The notes below the pieces were generated by a model. It was not told where the DNA came from. It saw only the letters and a list, made by a program, of their open reading frames with translations, and made no database searches. Below, piece after piece: positions 42,131 through 50,660 of a stretch of DNA of 64,000 bases. Origin of the DNA: CAZUYC01 sp964624475. GTDB taxonomy: Bacteria > Myxococcota_A > UBA9160 > SMWR01. Where the stretch lies: NCBI GenBank assembly GCA_964624475.1, contig CAZUYC010000085.1, positions 1 to 64,000 of the forward strand, read 5' to 3'. The translations under genes were made by a program, and so were the position numbers. Each line of letters starts with the position of its first letter. The stretch's first letter is position 1.

Positions 42131-43528
42131 TCAGCCGGCGAGGCCCGCGCGCAGACGGGCGAGCGTCTCGGGCCTGCCGCGCACGCGCAGGCGCGTGCCC
42201 TCCTCGTCGTGACGCTCGGAGAGCACGCGGCAGCTGCCGTGGGCCGCGCCGACCACGCGCTGCTTCGCGTACGGGACGAAGAGCTCCGCCTCGACCATGT
42301 CGCGCTCGCAGAAGGCGAGGATGTGCTCGCGCAGCGCGGCGACGTCCACCGCGTCCTTCGCCGACACCAGCACCGCGTCGGGCCACTCGCGCGCGAGGCG
42401 CGCGCGCGTCTCGGGGTCCACGCGGTCGATCTTGTTGAGCACGACGAGCCGCGGGCTCTCGCCCGCACCGATCCCCGCGAGCACCTCGCGCGTCACCTGC
42501 ATCTGCGCAGGAAAGGCCGGGTCGGAGGCGTCGACCACGTGCAGCAGCAGGTCGCAGTCGCGCGCCTCGTCCAGCGTGGAGCGGAAGCTCGCCACCAGGT
42601 CGTGGGGAAGCTTCTTGATGAACCCCACCGTGTCCGAGATCAGGATGCGCGGCACGCTCTCGGGCTGCAGCGCGCGCACGGTGGTGTCGAGCGTCGCGAA
42701 GAGCTTGTCCTCGACGCGCACGCCGCTCGTGGTGAGCGCCCGCATCCAGGACGACTTCCCGGCGTTGGTGTAGCCGACCAGCGCCACGGCCGGCTGCTCG
42801 CCGCGCCGCTGGCGCCGGGTGCCGGACTCGCGCTCGATCGCCGCCAGCTCGGCGCGCAGCTCGGCGATGCGGTCGCGCACCCGACGGCGGTCGAGCTCGC
42901 TCGCGCTCTCGCCGGCGCCGCGGCCGCCGATGCCGCCACCCTCGCGGTCGCGCCCGCCGCCGGTCTCGCGCAGGCGCGCGGCGACGTAGCCGAGCCGCGC
43001 GATCTCCACCTGCAGGCGCGCCTCGCGGCTGCGCGCGTGGCGCTGGAAGATCGCGAGGATCACCGCGGTGCGGTCGAGCACCTCGGCGCCGGTCGCGCGC
43101 TCGAGGTTGCGCGCCTGCGAGGGCGAGAGATCGTGGTCCACCATCACGACGTTCGCCCGCGGCGTCGGCGCGCCGGGCTCGCCTGCGGCGCCCGGCGACT
43201 CGGCCGCGGCCGCCTCCGGCGCTTCCGCTTCCTCGGACGCCTCGCCCTCGTCGCCGGCCGCGCGCCGCCGCGCGACCGGCGGTCCGACCGGCACGACGCC
43301 GGTGCCGCCGGTCCAGCGCGCCAGCTCGCGCAGCTTGCCCTCGCCCACCACGCTGCCCGGCGCCAGGCGCGAGCGCTTCTGCGTCACCCGGCCCGCGATC
43401 TCGAATCCGAGCGTCTTGCCGAGGCGCGCCAGCTCGTGGAGCGAGGACTCGAACTCCTCGTCGGAGAGCTCCGGCAGCTGCACGCCCAGCAACACTGCGC
43501 GCGGCCGCGGACGGCTCGTCTCCAGCAT
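42131..43528 (-). CDS. hflX: Ribosome-associated GTPase HflX
   Basis: A 465-residue TRAFAC GTPase: N-terminal HflX domain (PELSDEEFESSLHELARLGKT, GSVVGEGKLRELA), the DHDLSPSQARNLE motif, a coiled part with GREARLQ-like RQRREAR residues, then G1 VGYTNAGKSSW, G3 DTVGFIKKLPHDL, G4 NKID. HflX splits stalled or idle ribosomes. Between VGEGKLREL and the DHDLSP motif there is an extra Ala/Glu/Pro-rich stretch of about 50 residues not usual for the family. ATG at 43528 preferred over 43570 because GGAG precedes it and family N-termini begin near ETSRPRPRAVLLG. Confidence 0.93.
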   Translation of the reverse strand: MLETSRPRPRAVLLGVQLPELSDEEFESSLHELARLGKTLGFEIAGRVTQKRSRLAPGSVVGEGKLRELARWTGGTGVVPVGPPVARRRAAGDEGEASEEAEAPEAAAAESPGAAGEPGAPTPRANVVMVDHDLSPSQARNLERATGAEVLDRTAVILAIFQRHARSREARLQVEIARLGYVAARLRETGGGRDREGGGIGGRGAGESASELDRRRVRDRIAELRAELAAIERESGTRRQRRGEQPAVALVGYTNAGKSSWMRALTTSGVRVEDKLFATLDTTVRALQPESVPRILISDTVGFIKKLPHDLVASFRSTLDEARDCDLLLHVVDASDPAFPAQMQVTREVLAGIGAGESPRLVVLNKIDRVDPETRARLAREWPDAVLVSAKDAVDVAALREHILAFCERDMVEAELFVPYAKQRVVGAAHGSCRVLSERHDEEGTRLRVRGRPETLARLRAGLAG

Positions 43529-43610
43529 CTCGGTCTCCTGTCCGGGGCCCCGGGACGGGGATCTTGCCACAACCGAGCCGTTCGCCGGCGGTCGCGTCGA
43601 GCGCCGCGCG

Positions 43611-44252
43611 TCAGCGGCAGAAGGCGCGGCGGACCCACGCGTGCACGTCGGCCACGAGGTCCCCGGGGTCCTGCTGCATGCCGCGCTCGACCCAGTCGGC
43701 GAGCTGCACCTGCTGCATCGCGATCATCATGCGCGCGAGCAGGCGCGGCGGGCCCGGGGGGAAGGCGCCCGCGGCGATCCCGCGCGCGAAGATCCCGGCG
43801 TAGAGGTCGATCCCCTCCTCCCAGGCGTGCGCCTGCGAGGGGCTGCGGCTCCCGGCGCCGGCGAGGCCCCAGGCGTGGCCGCCGCGCAGGTGGATGCGCA
43901 GGTAGTCGGGGTGGCCGACGAAGAAGTCGACGTAGGCGCCGACCGCGGCGAGCAGCATCTCGGCGGGCCCCGCGGCCGCCGCCGCGGCCCCGGCGCTCGC
44001 CTCGAGGATCTCCCGGTTGCGCGTCGCGTGGACGGCGCGCATCACGTCGGGCTTGCCGGCGAAGACGGAGTAGAGCGTCCCCAGCGAGAGTCCCGACTCG
44101 GCGGCGATCTCCTCGATCTTCGCGGCGTCGAAGCCCTTCTCGGCGAAGCTGCGCTCGGCCGCCTCGAGGATGAGCTGGCGGTACAGGCCCTCGCGCGCGC
44201 GGCGGGCGTTCTCCTTGGGGCGGCTCTTCGCCACGCGGAGGTCCGGGATCAC
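43611..44252 (-). CDS. TetR-family regulator of the P450 cluster
   Basis: About 213 residues. The HTH spans roughly residues 25-65: LILEAAERSFAEKGFDAAKI then EEIAAESGLSLGTLYSVFAG. The C-terminal helices (MLLAAVGAYVDFFVGHPDYL, LLARMMIAMQQVQLADWVERG) resemble TetR_C domains. The GTG at 44252 overlaps the TGA of the SnoaL-like gene (GTGA), in line with other couplings in this genome; GTG at 44234 is an alternative. Last gene of the CYP51-ferredoxin-SnoaL-TetR operon, so it probably controls it, binding near 46460-46485. Confidence 0.85.
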   Translation of the reverse strand: MIPDLRVAKSRPKENARRAREGLYRQLILEAAERSFAEKGFDAAKIEEIAAESGLSLGTLYSVFAGKPDVMRAVHATRNREILEASAGAAAAAAGPAEMLLAAVGAYVDFFVGHPDYLRIHLRGGHAWGLAGAGSRSPSQAHAWEEGIDLYAGIFARGIAAGAFPPGPPRLLARMMIAMQQVQLADWVERGMQQDPGDLVADVHAWVRRAFCR

Positions 44253-44806
44253 TCGGCCGAAGGCAGCGTCGCGTACCAGTCGAAATCGGCGCGCTTCACC
44301 CAGCCCGGCATGCGCGAGCCGCGCCGGAGGCGCTCCTGCATCTCGCCGGAGAGGCGCCCGTTCGCGAGCAGCTCGGCGAAGACCGCGCCGGCGTTGGCGT
44401 GGTCGAAGAAGTCGCGCTGCCAGGACCACTGGAAGCCCCCGGCGTAGCGGAACCACGAGCCGCCGGTGCCTGCGATCTCGTAGGGCCTGCCGTCGGGGCG
44501 CTCGACCGGGGCGATCTGGCGCCAGATCCCGATCACCTCGCCGATCTTCTCGTCGATCAGCACGCGCACGTACGGGTAGACCCAGCGCTCGAGCCCCGCC
44601 ATCTCGGAGCCGAAGGCGTTGCGCGCGATCTCGTCGCGGCCGCGGGCCACGAACTCGTACTTGTGGCCGTTGTTCCAGCTGTAGAGCGCGTCCTCGCTGT
44701 AGAAGCCTGGCATCGCGCTCCAATCGCCCGTGCGGCCGGCCGTGTCGTTGGCCGCCACCCAGCGCCGCATCATCTCCTCGAGCTCCTCGCGCGGGAAACG
44801 GGGCAT
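44249..44806 (-). CDS. SnoaL/NTF2-like protein
   Basis: A 185-residue protein with the cone-fold pattern: a long N-terminal helix (REELEEMMRRWVAANDTAGR), DWSAMPGFYSEDALY, a conserved strand region ERWVYPYVRVLIDEKIGEVI and WRQIAPVERPDGRPY, then an aromatic-rich end (GGFQWSWQRDFFDHANAG). NTF2-fold proteins in steroid and bile-acid operons act as dehydratases or isomerases (for example BaiE), but catalytic residues cannot be assigned here. It sits 6 bases after the ferredoxin and overlaps the TetR gene. Confidence 0.75.
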   Translation of the reverse strand: MPRFPREELEEMMRRWVAANDTAGRTGDWSAMPGFYSEDALYSWNNGHKYEFVARGRDEIARNAFGSEMAGLERWVYPYVRVLIDEKIGEVIGIWRQIAPVERPDGRPYEIAGTGGSWFRYAGGFQWSWQRDFFDHANAGAVFAELLANGRLSGEMQERLRRGSRMPGWVKRADFDWYATLPSAE

Positions 44807-44812
44807 GGCTCC

Positions 44813-45010
44813 TCACTCCTCTTCGATCGAGAGCGCGAAGGTCGGGCAGAAGCGAACCGCGGCGCGGACCTTCTCGCGCAGCCGCTCGGGCGGGCGCTCG
44901 TCGAGGACCACCACCTGCTGGCGCTCCGGGTCCAGGCCGAAGACCTCGGGCGCCTCGTTCCGGCACACGCCGTGGCCCTGGCAGAGGTCGAAGTCGACCT
45001 CGACCCTCAC
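44813..45010 (-). CDS. Ferredoxin (3Fe-4S type, CxxHxxC) paired with CYP51
   Basis: A 65-residue single-cluster ferredoxin. Motif CQGHGVC (Cys10, His13, Cys16) and a later Cys-Pro (RFCPTF, Cys56). This is the CxxHxxC...CP pattern of ferredoxins that feed electrons to actinobacterial P450s, including mycobacterial CYP51. The GTG start at 45010 overlaps the TGA of the P450 gene (45007-45010), so the partner pair is translationally coupled. No ferredoxin reductase is in the window. Confidence 0.92.
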   Translation of the reverse strand: MRVEVDFDLCQGHGVCRNEAPEVFGLDPERQQVVVLDERPPERLREKVRAAVRFCPTFALSIEEE

Positions 45011-46404
45011 GCGCCCTCCGGCCGCGCCCGCCGGCGGTAGCGGACCCGGCAGGGCTGGCGCAGCTGGACGACCATCCGCGAGTGGTCGTTGCGATAGCTC
45101 TGCGGCGGCTGCGCCAGCTCGAACGCGAAGCCGCGCAGGAGCACGCTCATGATCGCCTTGAGCTGCATCATCGCGAAGGCCGCACCGACGCAGCGGTGCC
45201 GACCGGCGCCGAAGGGGATCCAGGCGAAGGAGCGCCGGTCCTCCTCGCGGCCCGGCCCGTAACGATCCGGGTCGTAGCGGTCCGGGTCCTGGAAGCACTC
45301 CGGCATGCGGTTCGAGACGGCCGGCGAGACCGCGACGAGCTTCCCGGCCTCGATGCGGAAGCCGCCGTACTCGAAGTCGCGCACCACCTTGCGCATCAGG
45401 ATGATGAGCGGCGGGTGGAGGCGCAACGCCTCCTTGATCGCGCTCTCGAGCTCGGGCATCTCGCGCAGGGCCTGGTAGGAGACCTCGCGCCCGTCGGCGT
45501 AGAGCGAATCGAGCTCGTCCACCACGCGCCGCGAGCACGCAGGGTGGCGCAAGAGCTCGATCAGCGTCCACGCGGCGGTGCCCGAGGTCGTGTGGTGGCC
45601 CGCGAACATCATCGCGATGAACATCCCCGTGATCTGGTCGGCGTCGTAGCGCAGGCGGCCGTCCGGCTCGCGGACCTTCGTCAGCACGTGCAGCAGGTCG
45701 CTCGTCTCGCGCCCCTCGCGCTGCCGGCGCAGGGTGATCTCGCTCACGAGTTCTACGAGGCGCGCCCGCGCGCGGTCGCGCTTGCGGAAGGACGGGAGCG
45801 GCAGGTGCGGGTTCACGTAGGCGAAGGCGTCCGTGCCGCGCTCGAGATCCTTGTAGGCCCGCGCGAACTCCGGCGTGAGCTCCTCCCGGAACTCCCGCCC
45901 GAGCAGGCACGAGCTCGAGGTGTAGATCGTGAGCTCGGAGAAGAAGTCGAGCAGGTCGATCGCGCCCTCCTCTGCGAAGCCCGCGACCATGCGCCCGGTC
46001 TCGGCGGCGATCACCTCGGCGTGGCCGCGCATGCACTCGTCGCGGAGCGAGCGGTTCTTGATCGCCTGCTTGCGCTGCTCGACGCCCGCGTCGAAGACGA
46101 CGCCGGCCCCGAAGATCGGCTTCATGAAGGGATACGCCGCCGCCTGGTCGAGCTGCTCCTCCGGCGCGCGGAAGAAGGCCTCCTGCGCCTGCTCGCCCGA
46201 GAGCAGCACCACGTTCTGCCCGGCCCAGCGCATCTCGCCCACGTCGCCGCACTCGTCGCGCACGCGCTGCATCAGCGCGAGCGGGGAGCGGCGCAGCTCG
46301 AGCAGGTGGCCGAGGCCCGGGAGCGCGCCGCTGACCCGCGGCGGGGTGCGGCCCGCGGCGGACCGGGGGGGCGGCGCCTCGGCGGCCGGGCTGGCGGCGC
46401 TCAT
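45007..46404 (-). CDS. Cytochrome P450 of the CYP51 (sterol 14-alpha-demethylase) family
   Basis: A 465-residue soluble P450. The I-helix IAMMFAGHHTTSGTAAWTLI, the K-helix KEALRLHPPLIILMR and the heme loop WIPFGAGRHRCVGAAFAMMQ are almost identical to bacterial CYP51 (Mycobacterium tuberculosis type). So is the late QPPQSYRNDHSRMVVQL. Heme ligand Cys at about residue 406. CYP51 removes the 14-alpha methyl of lanosterol-type sterols; sterol synthesis is rare in bacteria, so the native substrate may instead be a dietary or environmental steroid. First gene of the operon with ferredoxin, SnoaL-like and TetR genes. ATG at 46404. Confidence 0.92.
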   Translation of the reverse strand: MSAASPAAEAPPPRSAAGRTPPRVSGALPGLGHLLELRRSPLALMQRVRDECGDVGEMRWAGQNVVLLSGEQAQEAFFRAPEEQLDQAAAYPFMKPIFGAGVVFDAGVEQRKQAIKNRSLRDECMRGHAEVIAAETGRMVAGFAEEGAIDLLDFFSELTIYTSSSCLLGREFREELTPEFARAYKDLERGTDAFAYVNPHLPLPSFRKRDRARARLVELVSEITLRRQREGRETSDLLHVLTKVREPDGRLRYDADQITGMFIAMMFAGHHTTSGTAAWTLIELLRHPACSRRVVDELDSLYADGREVSYQALREMPELESAIKEALRLHPPLIILMRKVVRDFEYGGFRIEAGKLVAVSPAVSNRMPECFQDPDRYDPDRYGPGREEDRRSFAWIPFGAGRHRCVGAAFAMMQLKAIMSVLLRGFAFELAQPPQSYRNDHSRMVVQLRQPCRVRYRRRARPEGA

Positions 46405-46561
46405 GGGCGGGGGCCTCCTGGGCGGAACAGGAAGAGTCTCGCACAAAAATGGATTGGGTTTCAAGTTATGTAATGAGATTATACGCCACACTCGGGCCCG
46501 CGGCGGCGCGGGCTCGCCCGGCGGGGCGCGCCGCCCCGACGCCCGCCCGCGGAGGAGTCGC
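46405..46561. promoter_or_regulatory. Divergent AT-rich promoter/operator region of the P450 and flavoprotein genes
   Basis: Most of this gap is GC-rich, but 46441-46485 is AT-rich. A perfect minus-strand -10 box TATAAT lies at 46483-46478. The patch TTTCAAGTTATGTAATGAG could hold an operator for the TetR protein of the cluster. GGAGGAG at 46551-46557 is the ribosome site of the plus-strand gene. Confidence 0.5.
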
Positions 46562-48037
46562 TTGGCCGAATCCGAGGTCTCCAAGGCCGCTGCCCGGCCC
46601 ATCCTTCTTGCTGACGTCCCGCGCTTCGACCTCGAGGCCGACGTCGTCGTCGTCGGGCACGGCGCCGCGGGGGGCTGCGCCGCGATCGAGGCGGCCCGCG
46701 CGGGGGCGAGCGTCCTCGTCCTCGAGCGGATGTCGCGCGGCGGCGGCGCGGCGGCGCTCTCGACCGGGCTCACCTACTTCGGCGGCGGCACGCGCATCCA
46801 GCGCGCCTGCGGCTTCGAGGACTCGGTCCCGGATATGCAGGCCTACCTGCGCTTCGAGGCGGGCGCGCACGCCGACCCCGATCGCGTCCGCCTCTACTGC
46901 GAGGGCTCCGTCCTGCACTTCGAGTGGTTCTGCGCGCTCGGCGTCGAGTGGAACGAGTCGTACCTCGACGACAAGGTGACGCACCCGCTCTCGGCGGATT
47001 GCCTGCTCTTCACGGGCAACGAGGACGTCTGGCCCTTCTGCGAGCAGGCGCGCCCGGTCCCGCGCGGGCACAAGCCCGCTCGCGAGGGCGAGGCCGGGGG
47101 CTACCTGATGGAGGCGGTGCTGCGCGCCAGCGCCGCCTCCGGCGCGCGCGTGCTCCACGACTGCCTCGCAGAGCGTCTCGTCCAGCGCGAGGACGGGCGC
47201 GTGGTGGGCGTCGCGGCGCGGTGCGAGGGGCGCACCCTAGTAGCACTCGCGCGCCGCGGCCTGATCCTCGCCGCCGGCGGCTTCGTGATGGACCGCGAGA
47301 TGCTCGCGCGCCACGCGCCTTCGCTGCTCCACATCAACTACCCGACCGGGACCCCGGGCGACGACGGCCGCGGGATCCGCATGGGCATGGGAGCCGGGGG
47401 CGAGGCGGTCCACATGGCGGAGGGGCTTTTGCTCAACTCGTGGTACCCGCCCTCCTCGCACCTGATGGGCATCCTGGTCGACGCGCGCGGACAGCGCTTC
47501 GTGAACGAGGACGCGTCGATCGGGCGCACGAGCGACGCGATCATTGCTGCGGCCGACGCCCGCGCCTGGCTCGTGGTCGACGATTCGATCTACGGCCCGA
47601 CGCAGGCGCGCCACCGGATCGCCGCCGTCGAGGACAGCTTCGAGGCGCTCGAGGCGGCGCTCGGGATCCCGGAGGGAGCGCTCGTTCGGACCGCGGACGC
47701 CTACAACCGGGCCGCGGAAAAGGGCCTGGACCCCCTCTTCCGCAAGGCGCGACGCTGGCTGCGCCCGCTGCGGACGCCCCCCTACGCGGCGCTCGATACG
47801 AGCCCCGCCGGCTCGGTCTGGGGCGGCTTCACGCTCGGGGGCCTCCGCACCCGCGCCACGGGCGAGGTGCAGGGCCCCGACGGGCGCGAGATTCCGGGCC
47901 TCTACGCGGCAGGCCGCAGCAGCGCGGGCCTCTGCCGGGAGGGGCGCACGTACGCGAGCGGTCTCTCGATCGGGGACGCGACCTTCTTCGGCCGCCTCGC
48001 GGGTCGCCGTGCGGCCGGCGCCGCGGCATGGCGATGA
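46562..48037 (+). CDS. FAD-dependent 3-ketosteroid dehydrogenase/fumarate-reductase-like flavoprotein
   Basis: A 491-residue FAD_binding_2 protein. Dinucleotide motif VVVGHGAAGGCAAIEAARAG near residue 27, GGYLMEAVLRAS, RRGLILAAGGFVMDREML, and the C-terminal FAD loop IPGLYAAGRSSAGLCREG then YASGLSIGDATFFGR. This is the layout of 3-ketosteroid delta-1- or delta-4-dehydrogenases and fumarate-reductase-like enzymes; the late YASG-LS segment is typical of the steroid branch. TTG start at 46562 chosen for its strong GGAGGAG at 5-base spacing. One base separates it from the next gene. Divergent from CYP51. Confidence 0.82.
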   Translation: MAESEVSKAAARPILLADVPRFDLEADVVVVGHGAAGGCAAIEAARAGASVLVLERMSRGGGAAALSTGLTYFGGGTRIQRACGFEDSVPDMQAYLRFEAGAHADPDRVRLYCEGSVLHFEWFCALGVEWNESYLDDKVTHPLSADCLLFTGNEDVWPFCEQARPVPRGHKPAREGEAGGYLMEAVLRASAASGARVLHDCLAERLVQREDGRVVGVAARCEGRTLVALARRGLILAAGGFVMDREMLARHAPSLLHINYPTGTPGDDGRGIRMGMGAGGEAVHMAEGLLLNSWYPPSSHLMGILVDARGQRFVNEDASIGRTSDAIIAAADARAWLVVDDSIYGPTQARHRIAAVEDSFEALEAALGIPEGALVRTADAYNRAAEKGLDPLFRKARRWLRPLRTPPYAALDTSPAGSVWGGFTLGGLRTRATGEVQGPDGREIPGLYAAGRSSAGLCREGRTYASGLSIGDATFFGRLAGRRAAGAAAWR

Positions 48038-48038
48038 G

Positions 48039-50090
48039 ATGACCTTCGACCTCCTGTTCTCCCCGATCCGCATCGGCTCGCTCGAGCTGCGCAACCGCAT
48101 CGTCATGTCGCCGATGACGACCGACTACGCGACGGACGACCAGACGCCCTCGCCCCGCCTGCTCGCGTACCTCGAGGAGCGCGCGCGCGGCGGCGTGGGG
48201 CTGATCACGCTCGAGGCGTGCTCGATCGACCGCCGGCAGCGCGAGGTCGCGCACAGCATGCACTTCGGGGACGACTCGGTGATCGAGCCGCACCGCGAGC
48301 TCGTCCGGCGCGTTCACGCGCACGGGGCCCGGGTCTGGCCGCAGCTCGTCCACCCGGGGCCGGACTCGATGTCGCCGCTCCTCGACCGCACGCCCTCGGT
48401 CGGCCCCTCGGTGATCCCCTCCTACCTGACCGGACTCCCCTGCCGCGAGCTCTCCCGCGACGAGATCCCGGCGATCGTCGCCGGCTACGCGGACGCGGCG
48501 CGCCGCGTCCGCGCGGCCGGCTACGACGGCCTCGAGCTGCACGCGGCCCACGCCTACATGCTGCTCGGCTCCTTCCTCTCGCCGCTGCGCAACCGCCGCA
48601 GCGACGAGTACACCGGGAGGACGCAGGAGGGGCGCGTGCGCCTGGTCGTCGAGGTCGTGCAGGCGATCAAGGCGGCGGCGGGCGCGGCGTTTCCGCTGGC
48701 GCTGCGCATCTCGGGCTACGAGCGCGCGCCGGGCGGCCGTCCCCTGGCCGACACGCAGCGCATCGCCCCGCGCCTCGCCGCCGCCGGCGTCGACGCCTTC
48801 CACGTCTCGGGGGGGTCGAGCGACCGCTACGTGACCCAGATCGTGACCGGCTCGCAGTGGCCCGACGCCCACAACGCGCCGGCGGCCGCGGCAGTGCGCC
48901 GCGTGGTCGACGTGCCGGTCATGGTCGCCGGCCGGATCCACGACCCGGAGCTCGCCGAGGAGGTCCTGCGCCGCGGCGACGCCGACCTCGTCGTGATGGG
49001 GCGCCCGCTGCTCGCCGACCCGGAGCTCCCGGCCAAGGCCCGCGCCGGCCGCCTGCGCGAGATCCGCCGCTGCATCTCCTGCCAGCACTGCATCGACTCG
49101 ATGGAGCGCATGGACATGAGCTGCGCGGTGAACGGGCGCTCGGGGCGCGAGGCCGAGCGGAGCCTCGAGCGCGCTCCTCGCGCCCGCCGCGTGGTCGTCG
49201 TCGGCGGGGGGCCCGCCGGGCTCGAGGCGGCCCGCCTGGCGCGGCTGCGCGGCCACCGCGTCACGCTGCTCGAGCGCGAGCGCGCGCTCGGCGGGGCGCT
49301 GCGGCTCGCGGCCGCCGTCCACCCGGAGAACGAGCCCTTCCTCGAGTTCCTGACGGCCGAGGTGCGGCGTCTCGGCGTCGACCTGCGCCCCGGCGTCGAG
49401 GCGAGCGCGGGCCTCGTCGGGGAGATGGCGCCGGAGGTCGCGATCGTCGCGACGGGCGGTCGCCTCGCCCTGCCCGAGATCCCCGGCTCCGACCTCCCGC
49501 AGGTCTGGACCGGCGCACTCCTGCGCCAGCTCCTCTGCGGGAAGGTCGAGGGCTCCGCCGCGCGGCGCCTGCCGGCGTGGCTGCGCCTCGGCTCCCGGGC
49601 GCTCGCGCGCGTCCAGCCCTGGCTCACGCCCGCCCGGATCCGCGCGCTGGCCAAGCTCGCCCTCCCGCTCGGCCGGGAGGTCGTGGTCGTCGGCGCGGAC
49701 CTCGCGGGCGTCGAGCTCGCGGAGCTGCTGGCGCAGCTCGGGCGCCGCGTCGCGCTGCTCGAGTCCGGGGAGCGCATCGCCCCCGAGGTCGGCGGCAAGC
49801 GCCGCGCCGAGCACATGGATCGCCTCGACCGCCTCGGCGTATCGGTCCACGTCGGCCTCGTCTACCATGCGATCGCTCGGGACGGCGTCCGCGTCTCCGC
49901 CGCGGAGGGCCCGGTCCGGCTCGTCCCCGCCGACTCGATCGTGCTGGCGGGACGGCTCGAGCCGGACACCTCCCTCCACGACGCGCTGCGCGGCGTGGTC
50001 CCGGAGGTCTTCGCCATCGGCGACTGCACCGGGCTCGGGCTGATCCGCAAGGCGACCGACGACGCCGCGCGGGTCGCCTGCGCGCTGTAG
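48039..50090 (+). CDS. Old-yellow-enzyme-type NADH:flavin oxidoreductase with Fe-S and NAD(P)H domains (FadH/BaiCD-like)
   Basis: A 683-residue three-domain enzyme. An FMN TIM barrel (LFSPIRIGSLELRNRIVMSP, ELHAAHAYMLLGSFLSPLRN, VVMGRPLLADPEL) is followed by a 4Fe-4S site (CISCQHC, then MDMSCAVN), an FAD domain (VVVVGGGPAGLEAARLA) and an NAD(P)H domain (VVVVGADLAGVELAELLAQL). This is the 2,4-dienoyl-CoA reductase plan, also used by the bile-acid enzymes BaiCD and BaiH, which reduce enone or dienone steroids. It follows the KstD-like gene after one base, so one operon. ATG at 48039. Confidence 0.9.
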   Translation: MTFDLLFSPIRIGSLELRNRIVMSPMTTDYATDDQTPSPRLLAYLEERARGGVGLITLEACSIDRRQREVAHSMHFGDDSVIEPHRELVRRVHAHGARVWPQLVHPGPDSMSPLLDRTPSVGPSVIPSYLTGLPCRELSRDEIPAIVAGYADAARRVRAAGYDGLELHAAHAYMLLGSFLSPLRNRRSDEYTGRTQEGRVRLVVEVVQAIKAAAGAAFPLALRISGYERAPGGRPLADTQRIAPRLAAAGVDAFHVSGGSSDRYVTQIVTGSQWPDAHNAPAAAAVRRVVDVPVMVAGRIHDPELAEEVLRRGDADLVVMGRPLLADPELPAKARAGRLREIRRCISCQHCIDSMERMDMSCAVNGRSGREAERSLERAPRARRVVVVGGGPAGLEAARLARLRGHRVTLLERERALGGALRLAAAVHPENEPFLEFLTAEVRRLGVDLRPGVEASAGLVGEMAPEVAIVATGGRLALPEIPGSDLPQVWTGALLRQLLCGKVEGSAARRLPAWLRLGSRALARVQPWLTPARIRALAKLALPLGREVVVVGADLAGVELAELLAQLGRRVALLESGERIAPEVGGKRRAEHMDRLDRLGVSVHVGLVYHAIARDGVRVSAAEGPVRLVPADSIVLAGRLEPDTSLHDALRGVVPEVFAIGDCTGLGLIRKATDDAARVACAL

Positions 50091-50120
50091 TTCTCGAGGC
50101 GGCGATCTAGCTTCGGAAAT

Positions 50121-50239
50121 CGCTAGCGCATTCACTCCGCTCGCCTGCGGCTCGCTGCGCGGCCGCTCCGCGGCCTTGCTGTACGTTGTCCGCGCTACGC
50201 TTGCCTGCGGCTCGCTGCGCGCCCTGCGGGCGCTTGCCT
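50121..50239 (+). repeat. Two two-hairpin repeat units with GCTAGCGCAT leader
   Basis: First unit: CGCTAGCGCATTCACTCCGC, GCC-TGC-GGC, TCGCTGCGCG, second hairpin GGCCGC-TCC-GCGGCC, CTTGC. Then a spacer (TGTACGTTGTCCGCGCTACG) and a second unit with GCC-TGC-GGC and GCGCCC-TGC-GGGCGC before CTTGC. The two second hairpins differ in every stem base pair yet both pair perfectly. The last unit ends 14 bases before the next start codon. Confidence 0.85.
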
Positions 50240-50252
50240 GGGGAGGTCGACC

Positions 50253-50660
50253 GTGTCCGAGGAACCCGCGGCGATGATCGCGGCGCGCGGCTCGTGGAGC
50301 GCCGTCCAGCGCAAGGCGAAGGAGGAATGGCTGGCGCTCATGGCCGACGACGTCTGCATCGAGGACCCGATCGGCATCTCGCCGCTCGATCCGGTCGGCA
50401 AGGGGCACTGCGGCAAGCAGGCCGTGCGCGCCTTCTGGGAGCGCAGCATCGCCCCGAACCAGATCCGCATCGAGGTGGCCCGCTCCTTCTGTGCGGGCCT
50501 CGAGTCGGCTCACCTCCTGACGCTCACCACCACCTTCCCGAACGGGGCGAGCGCCGCGGTGACGGGGATCTTCACCTACCGGGTGAACGAGTCCGGGAAG
50601 CTCGCCGCGCTGCGGGGCTACTGGCAGATCTCCGACATGACGGTGAGCCCGCCGCCCTGA
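50253..50660 (+). CDS. SnoaL-like/ketosteroid-isomerase-fold protein
   Basis: A 135-residue NTF2-fold protein: early helix (SAVQRKAKEEWLALMADDVC) then IEDPIGISPLDPVGKGHCGK, QAVRAFWERSIAPNQIRIEV, and late strands TLTTTFPNGASAAVTGIFTY with ALRGYWQISDM. The pattern EDPIG near the N-terminal helix is common in steroid-linked SnoaL proteins. GTG start at 50253 with GGGGAGGTC 5 bases before it, directly downstream of repeat units. Probably part of the steroid-like cluster that ends here. Confidence 0.75.
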   Translation: MSEEPAAMIAARGSWSAVQRKAKEEWLALMADDVCIEDPIGISPLDPVGKGHCGKQAVRAFWERSIAPNQIRIEVARSFCAGLESAHLLTLTTTFPNGASAAVTGIFTYRVNESGKLAALRGYWQISDMTVSPPP

